From NCBI GenBank assembly GCA_958441075.1, contig CAUCBQ010000087.1:1-8850 (forward strand): 8,850 bases of DNA. Reading direction: 5' to 3'. Shown here one piece after another: positions 6,017 through 8,850 of this stretch (its first letter is position 1; every line of letters starts with the position of its first letter). The notes under the pieces are model-generated. The model had not been told where the DNA came from, did no database searches, and saw nothing but the letters and a program-made list of their open reading frames with translations. The DNA is from an uncultured Clostridiaceae bacterium (lineage in GTDB: Bacteria; Bacillota; Clostridia; Lachnospirales; Lachnospiraceae). A program made the position numbers and the translations under genes.

Positions 6017-6943
6017 ATGAGTAAATTATTAAACGTATCCTCATCCCCGCACGTTCGGAGCAATGAGACGACCCAGAGCATTATGGTGGATGTGGCGATT
6101 GCCATGCTTCCGGCTACAGCCTTTGGTGTATTTCAGTTTGGGCTTCACGCGCTGCTGGTTCTGATTGTAACCATTGCGGCCTGCGTGCTGAGTGAGTATG
6201 TATTTGAAAAGATTACAAAAAGACCCTGTACCATCAGTGATTTCAGTGCCGTTGTTACCGGTATGATTCTGGCGCTTAATATGCCGCCGGAGATTGCTCT
6301 GTGGATTCCGGCTCTGGGCGGTGTGTTCGCCATTATTGTAGTAAAGCAGCTTTACGGCGGTCTGGGACAGAACTTTATGAACCCGGCTCTGGCAGCAAGA
6401 TGCTTCCTGCTGATTTCCTTTACCGGCCAGATGTCTGCATTTACTCTGGACGGCTGGACGGGAGCAACCCCTCTGGCAGTATTAAAGGCAGGCGAGAGTG
6501 TAGATGTAGCAGCTATGTTTATTGGTAAGATTCCGGGAACCATTGGTGAGGTTTCTGTGATTGCCCTGTTAATCGGTGCAGCTTACCTGGTTGTGAAAAA
6601 AGTGATTTCCCTGAGAATTCCGGTTACCTATATTCTGACCACCGCTGTTTTCGTATTTATTTTTGGACAGCAGGATCTGAATTATGTACTGGCTCACCTT
6701 TGCGGCGGCGGTCTGATTTTCGGTGCCTTCTTTATGGCAACGGACTATGTGACCAGCCCGATCACACCAAAGGGCCAGATTGTGTTCGGTATTCTTTTAG
6801 GTATTCTGACAGGACTGTTCCGTATTTTCGGCGGTTCTGCGGAGGGTGTTTCCTACGCAATTATCATCAGCAACCTGCTGGTTCCGCTGATTGAGCGCTT
6901 CACTCTTCCGACACCATTTGGAAAGGAGGGCAAAAAATCATGA
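6017..6943 (+). CDS. rnfD: RnfD, flavin-carrying membrane subunit of Rnf
   Basis: RnfD is a multi-helix membrane subunit, related to NqrB of the Na+-translocating NADH:quinone oxidoreductase, and takes part in ion translocation. The 308-residue product begins with LLNVSSSPHVRSNETTQSIM, typical of the family, and holds about nine to ten hydrophobic segments. The flavin-attachment motif is TGATPL, with Thr151 as the expected covalent FMN site. The loop containing FMATDYVTSPITPKGQ is also characteristic. The length is close to the usual 300-350. GAGGGG lies ten bases before the ATG at 6017, and that ribosome site starts within the rnfC stop codon. The gene's last four bases (ATGA) are shared with rnfG, which implies translational coupling. 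No defect is seen. Confidence 0.96.
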   Translation: MSKLLNVSSSPHVRSNETTQSIMVDVAIAMLPATAFGVFQFGLHALLVLIVTIAACVLSEYVFEKITKRPCTISDFSAVVTGMILALNMPPEIALWIPALGGVFAIIVVKQLYGGLGQNFMNPALAARCFLLISFTGQMSAFTLDGWTGATPLAVLKAGESVDVAAMFIGKIPGTIGEVSVIALLIGAAYLVVKKVISLRIPVTYILTTAVFVFIFGQQDLNYVLAHLCGGGLIFGAFFMATDYVTSPITPKGQIVFGILLGILTGLFRIFGGSAEGVSYAIIISNLLVPLIERFTLPTPFGKEGKKS

Positions 6944-7551
6944 GTAAAGGCGGATTTATGAAAGATGCCATGATCCTGTTTGCCATCACACTGGTGTCCG
7001 GTGCATGTCTGGGCGGTGTTTATGAGATTACAAAGGCTCCCATTGCTGCGGCTGAGATGGCTGCCAAGGCAGAGGCTTATAAGACAGTTCTTCCGGAAGC
7101 AGAGACCTTTGAGGAGGCTGGTTCTGCAGATGCTCTGGCAGCAGCCAATACAGAGATTTCAGGCCTGGGCTATGGCAATGTAACTGTGGACGAGGCGGTA
7201 AGCGGCAAGGATGCTTCCGGCGCAGAGGTGGGATATGTTGTTACCTCTACCTCCAAGGACGGATATGGCGGCGCAATTACCGTTTCTGTAGGTATTGAAG
7301 CAGACGGCACAGTTTCCGGCATTGAGTTTTTAACTCTGGCTGAGACAGCAGGTCTTGGTATGAATGCAGACAAGCCGGAATGGAAAGGCCAGTATGCAGG
7401 CAAGAATGTAGATTCATTTACTGTTACCAAAAACGGCGCTTCCGCAGAGAATGAGATCAATGCAATCAGCGGTGCGACCATTACTTCAAATGCAGTAACC
7501 GGTGCAGTAAACGGGGCAGTTTACTATGTAAAGAACTGCCTGGCACAGTAG
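6940..7551 (+). CDS. rnfG: RnfG, extracytoplasmic flavin subunit of Rnf
   Basis: RnfG is related to NqrC: a single N-terminal membrane anchor (about residues 9-27) followed by an extracytoplasmic FMN-binding domain that relays electrons within the complex. The 203-residue protein shows the family features VYEITKAPI after the anchor, GYGGAITVSVGI, LTLAETAGLGMN, and the flavin-attachment motif SGATITS, with Thr180 the expected phosphoester-linked FMN site. Composition of the soluble domain is Ala- and Glu-rich but otherwise normal. The start at 6940 overlaps the rnfD stop by four bases and has AAGGAGGG upstream. A second ATG six codons later (6958) has a weaker AAAGGCGG and cannot be excluded as the true start. 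The TAG stop is fused to the ribosome site of rnfE. Confidence 0.95.
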   Translation: MSKGGFMKDAMILFAITLVSGACLGGVYEITKAPIAAAEMAAKAEAYKTVLPEAETFEEAGSADALAAANTEISGLGYGNVTVDEAVSGKDASGAEVGYVVTSTSKDGYGGAITVSVGIEADGTVSGIEFLTLAETAGLGMNADKPEWKGQYAGKNVDSFTVTKNGASAENEINAISGATITSNAVTGAVNGAVYYVKNCLAQ

Positions 7552-7564
7552 GAGGTAGGAAGTC

Positions 7565-8371
7565 ATGAATAAATGTGTAGAACGTTTATATAACGGTATT
7601 ATTAAAGAAAACCCGACCTTCGTCCTGATGCTTGGTATGTGTCCGACTCTGGCAGTTACCACAACCGCCATCAACGGCGTCGGCATGGGACTGTCCACAA
7701 CGGCAGTTCTGGTTTTCTCTAACTTATTTATTTCCGCATTGCGGAAAATTATTCCGGATCGGGTACGTATTCCGGCATATATTGTAATTGTTGCTTCTCT
7801 GGTTACTATTGTACAGCTGCTTCTGCAGGCGTATATTCCAAGCCTGTATGAGTCACTGGGTATTTTTATTCCGCTGATCGTAGTAAACTGTATTATCCTT
7901 GGCCGCGCTGAGGCATATGCAGCAAAGAATGGTCCTGTGGAATCCGCTTTTGATGGTATTGGTATGGGTCTTGGATTTACTGTAGGTCTGACCTGTATTG
8001 CTATTTTCCGTGAGATCCTTGGTTCCGGCTCCATTTTCGGTATTGAGCTGATTCCGGAAAATTACCGTATTGCTATTTTCGGTCTGGCACCCGGAGCATT
8101 CTTTGTACTGGCTGGCCTGACTGCCCTTCAGAACAAATTTAAGGCTCCCTCTGCTACTAACGGCTCTGTGGCTCCTTCCAAGCTGGCCTGCGGCGGCAAC
8201 TGCTTAACCTGCAGCGGCTCTGCATGTCAGGCAAACCATGAGGCTCTGGAAGAAATTCGCAGAAAGAAAGAAGAAGAGGCTCTGGCAGCAAAGAAAGCAG
8301 CCGCTGAGAAGGCAGCTGCAGCAAAAAAAGCAGCCGCTGAAAAAGCAGCTGCAGAGAAAACGGCAGAATAG
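7565..8371 (+). CDS. rnfE: RnfE membrane subunit of Rnf with an unusual Cys-rich, Ala/Lys/Glu C-terminal extension
   Basis: RnfE is a six-helix subunit homologous to NqrD, part of the membrane core with RnfA. Cys26 (LGMCPTLAV) and Cys109 (VVNCIILG) are the conserved cysteines that, with those of RnfA, hold a [2Fe-2S] centre in the membrane. The core ends near residue 195, the normal end of the family. This protein continues for about 74 residues to 268. The extension contains Cys209, 213, 216 and 221 (CGGNCLTCSGSAC), then a charged Ala/Lys/Glu helix built on a repeated AKKAAAEKAAA. Many Lys residues suggest a cytoplasmic location by the positive-inside rule. The reading frame is unbroken and uses the same codon style as the core, so this is not an obvious frameshift. 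The function of the tail is unknown. The start at 7565 follows AGGAGG. Confidence 0.95.
   Translation: MNKCVERLYNGIIKENPTFVLMLGMCPTLAVTTTAINGVGMGLSTTAVLVFSNLFISALRKIIPDRVRIPAYIVIVASLVTIVQLLLQAYIPSLYESLGIFIPLIVVNCIILGRAEAYAAKNGPVESAFDGIGMGLGFTVGLTCIAIFREILGSGSIFGIELIPENYRIAIFGLAPGAFFVLAGLTALQNKFKAPSATNGSVAPSKLACGGNCLTCSGSACQANHEALEEIRRKKEEEALAAKKAAAEKAAAAKKAAAEKAAAEKTAE
8288..8353 (+). repeat. 33-bp tandem duplication in the rnfE tail
   Basis: Units 8288-8320 and 8321-8353 are identical at 30 of 33 positions. All three differences are A/G changes at third codon positions of Lys or Glu codons, so both units encode AKKAAAEKAAA. This keeps the helix heptad-like pattern while the DNA drifts. Confidence 0.85.
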
Positions 8372-8385
8372 GAGGGGCTGAGTAG

Positions 8386-8850
8386 ATGAAAGAATTAATT
8401 TTAGTAATTGTGGGCGCTGCTCTGGTGAATAACATCATCCTGAGCCAGTTCCAGGGACTCTGCCCGTTCCTTGGTGTATCCAAGAAGGTAGACACCTCTC
8501 TGGGTATGGGCGCAGCCGTTATTTTCGTAATTGTGCTGGCCTCTATTGTGACAAACCTGATTTATACCTTTGTACTGGTACCGACAGGTCTTACCTATCT
8601 GCAGACCATTGCATTTATCCTGGTTATTGCAGCTCTGGTACAGCTGGTTGAGATGTTCCTGAAGAAAAATATGCAGTCCCTGTATCAGGCGCTGGGCGTG
8701 TTCCTGCCTCTGATTACCACCAACTGCGCAGTTCTGGGTTCCGCTCTGACCAACGTACAGAAGGAGTACAACTTTATTTTCAGCGTGGCCAACGGTTTTG
8801 GTACTGCAGTAGGCTTTACCATTGCAATTGTACTGCTGGCAAGTATCCGT
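8386..8850 (+). CDS. rnfA: RnfA membrane subunit of Rnf (3' end outside the window)
   Basis: RnfA is the NqrE-like partner of RnfE, a six-helix subunit with inverted topology relative to it. The window contains 155 codons with no stop; the family is usually about 190 residues, so roughly the last helix and a half is missing. It opens MKELILVIVGAALVNNIILS, followed by FQGLCPFLGVSKK with Cys26 and later TTNCAVLG with Cys114, the two cysteines expected to share the membrane [2Fe-2S] centre with RnfE. The ATG at 8386 is eight bases after GGAGGGG, which itself begins in the stop codon of rnfE. rnfB, the ferredoxin-facing iron-sulfur subunit, would be expected next in clostridial operons but is not in view. 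Confidence 0.96.
   Translation, partial: MKELILVIVGAALVNNIILSQFQGLCPFLGVSKKVDTSLGMGAAVIFVIVLASIVTNLIYTFVLVPTGLTYLQTIAFILVIAALVQLVEMFLKKNMQSLYQALGVFLPLITTNCAVLGSALTNVQKEYNFIFSVANGFGTAVGFTIAIVLLASIR

Noticed and set aside
7000..7008. Possible lipobox at Cys23 of RnfG
   Set aside because: The preceding residues (VSGA) place Ser at -3 rather than Leu/Val/Ile, and RnfG is anchored by its membrane helix in this family.
7486..8034. A 182-codon frame on the - strand opposite rnfE
   Set aside because: No ribosome site, and RnfE on the + strand is unambiguous.

Overview
The window looks like a chromosomal segment of an anaerobic, low-to-moderate-GC Firmicute, most likely class Clostridia and plausibly Lachnospiraceae. 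The reasons are a six-gene-type Rnf operon in the clostridial order rnfC-D-G-E-A (rnfB would follow outside the window), purine-rich GGAGG ribosome sites throughout, Clostridia-like DnaK/DnaJ sequences, and strong rho-independent terminators. The family assignment is inference; no marker gene for a genus is present.

Layout. Positions 1-1813 hold the end of dnaK and a complete dnaJ on the + strand, separated by a GC-rich hairpin-bearing gap. A sodium-coupled amino-acid transporter of the NSS/SNF family (1819-3144) follows dnaJ after only 5 bases, where clostridial genomes often carry prmA. A hairpin terminator (3210-3258) closes this transcription unit. A LacA/Maa/NodL-type sugar O-acetyltransferase lies alone on the - strand (3260-3880). 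Between it and rnfC is a non-coding stretch of about 790 bases. It contains a very strong 23-bp-stem terminator pair (3956-4012), a segment with nested complementary arms that may be a structured RNA (4014-4140), a second terminator with no obvious gene in front of it (4343-4381), an AT-rich tract with repeats and a candidate Rex operator (4473-4490), and a near-consensus sigma-A promoter (4574-4602).

That promoter drives rnfC (4675-6000), rnfD (6017-6943), rnfG (6940-7551), rnfE (7565-8371) and rnfA (8386 to the window end, incomplete). The encoded membrane complex oxidises reduced ferredoxin, reduces NAD+ and exports Na+ or H+. Visible cofactor sites are two 4Fe-4S motifs in RnfC, flavin-attachment threonines in RnfD and RnfG, and the paired membrane cysteines of RnfE and RnfA. 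If the complex pumps Na+, the nearby NSS transporter would be one consumer of the gradient, but that functional link is inference.

Most of the window is ordinary and recognisable. The items most worth a second look are: the extra C-terminal domain of RnfE (a four-cysteine motif followed by an Ala/Lys/Glu helix made of a duplicated 33-bp unit), the candidate Rex site and possible RNAs upstream of rnfC, the unusual TM6 core of the NSS transporter, and the repeated use of a fused stop/Shine-Dalgarno TAGGAGG at Rnf gene junctions. I see no mobile element, CRISPR array, tRNA or rRNA, and no convincing undescribed multi-gene system.
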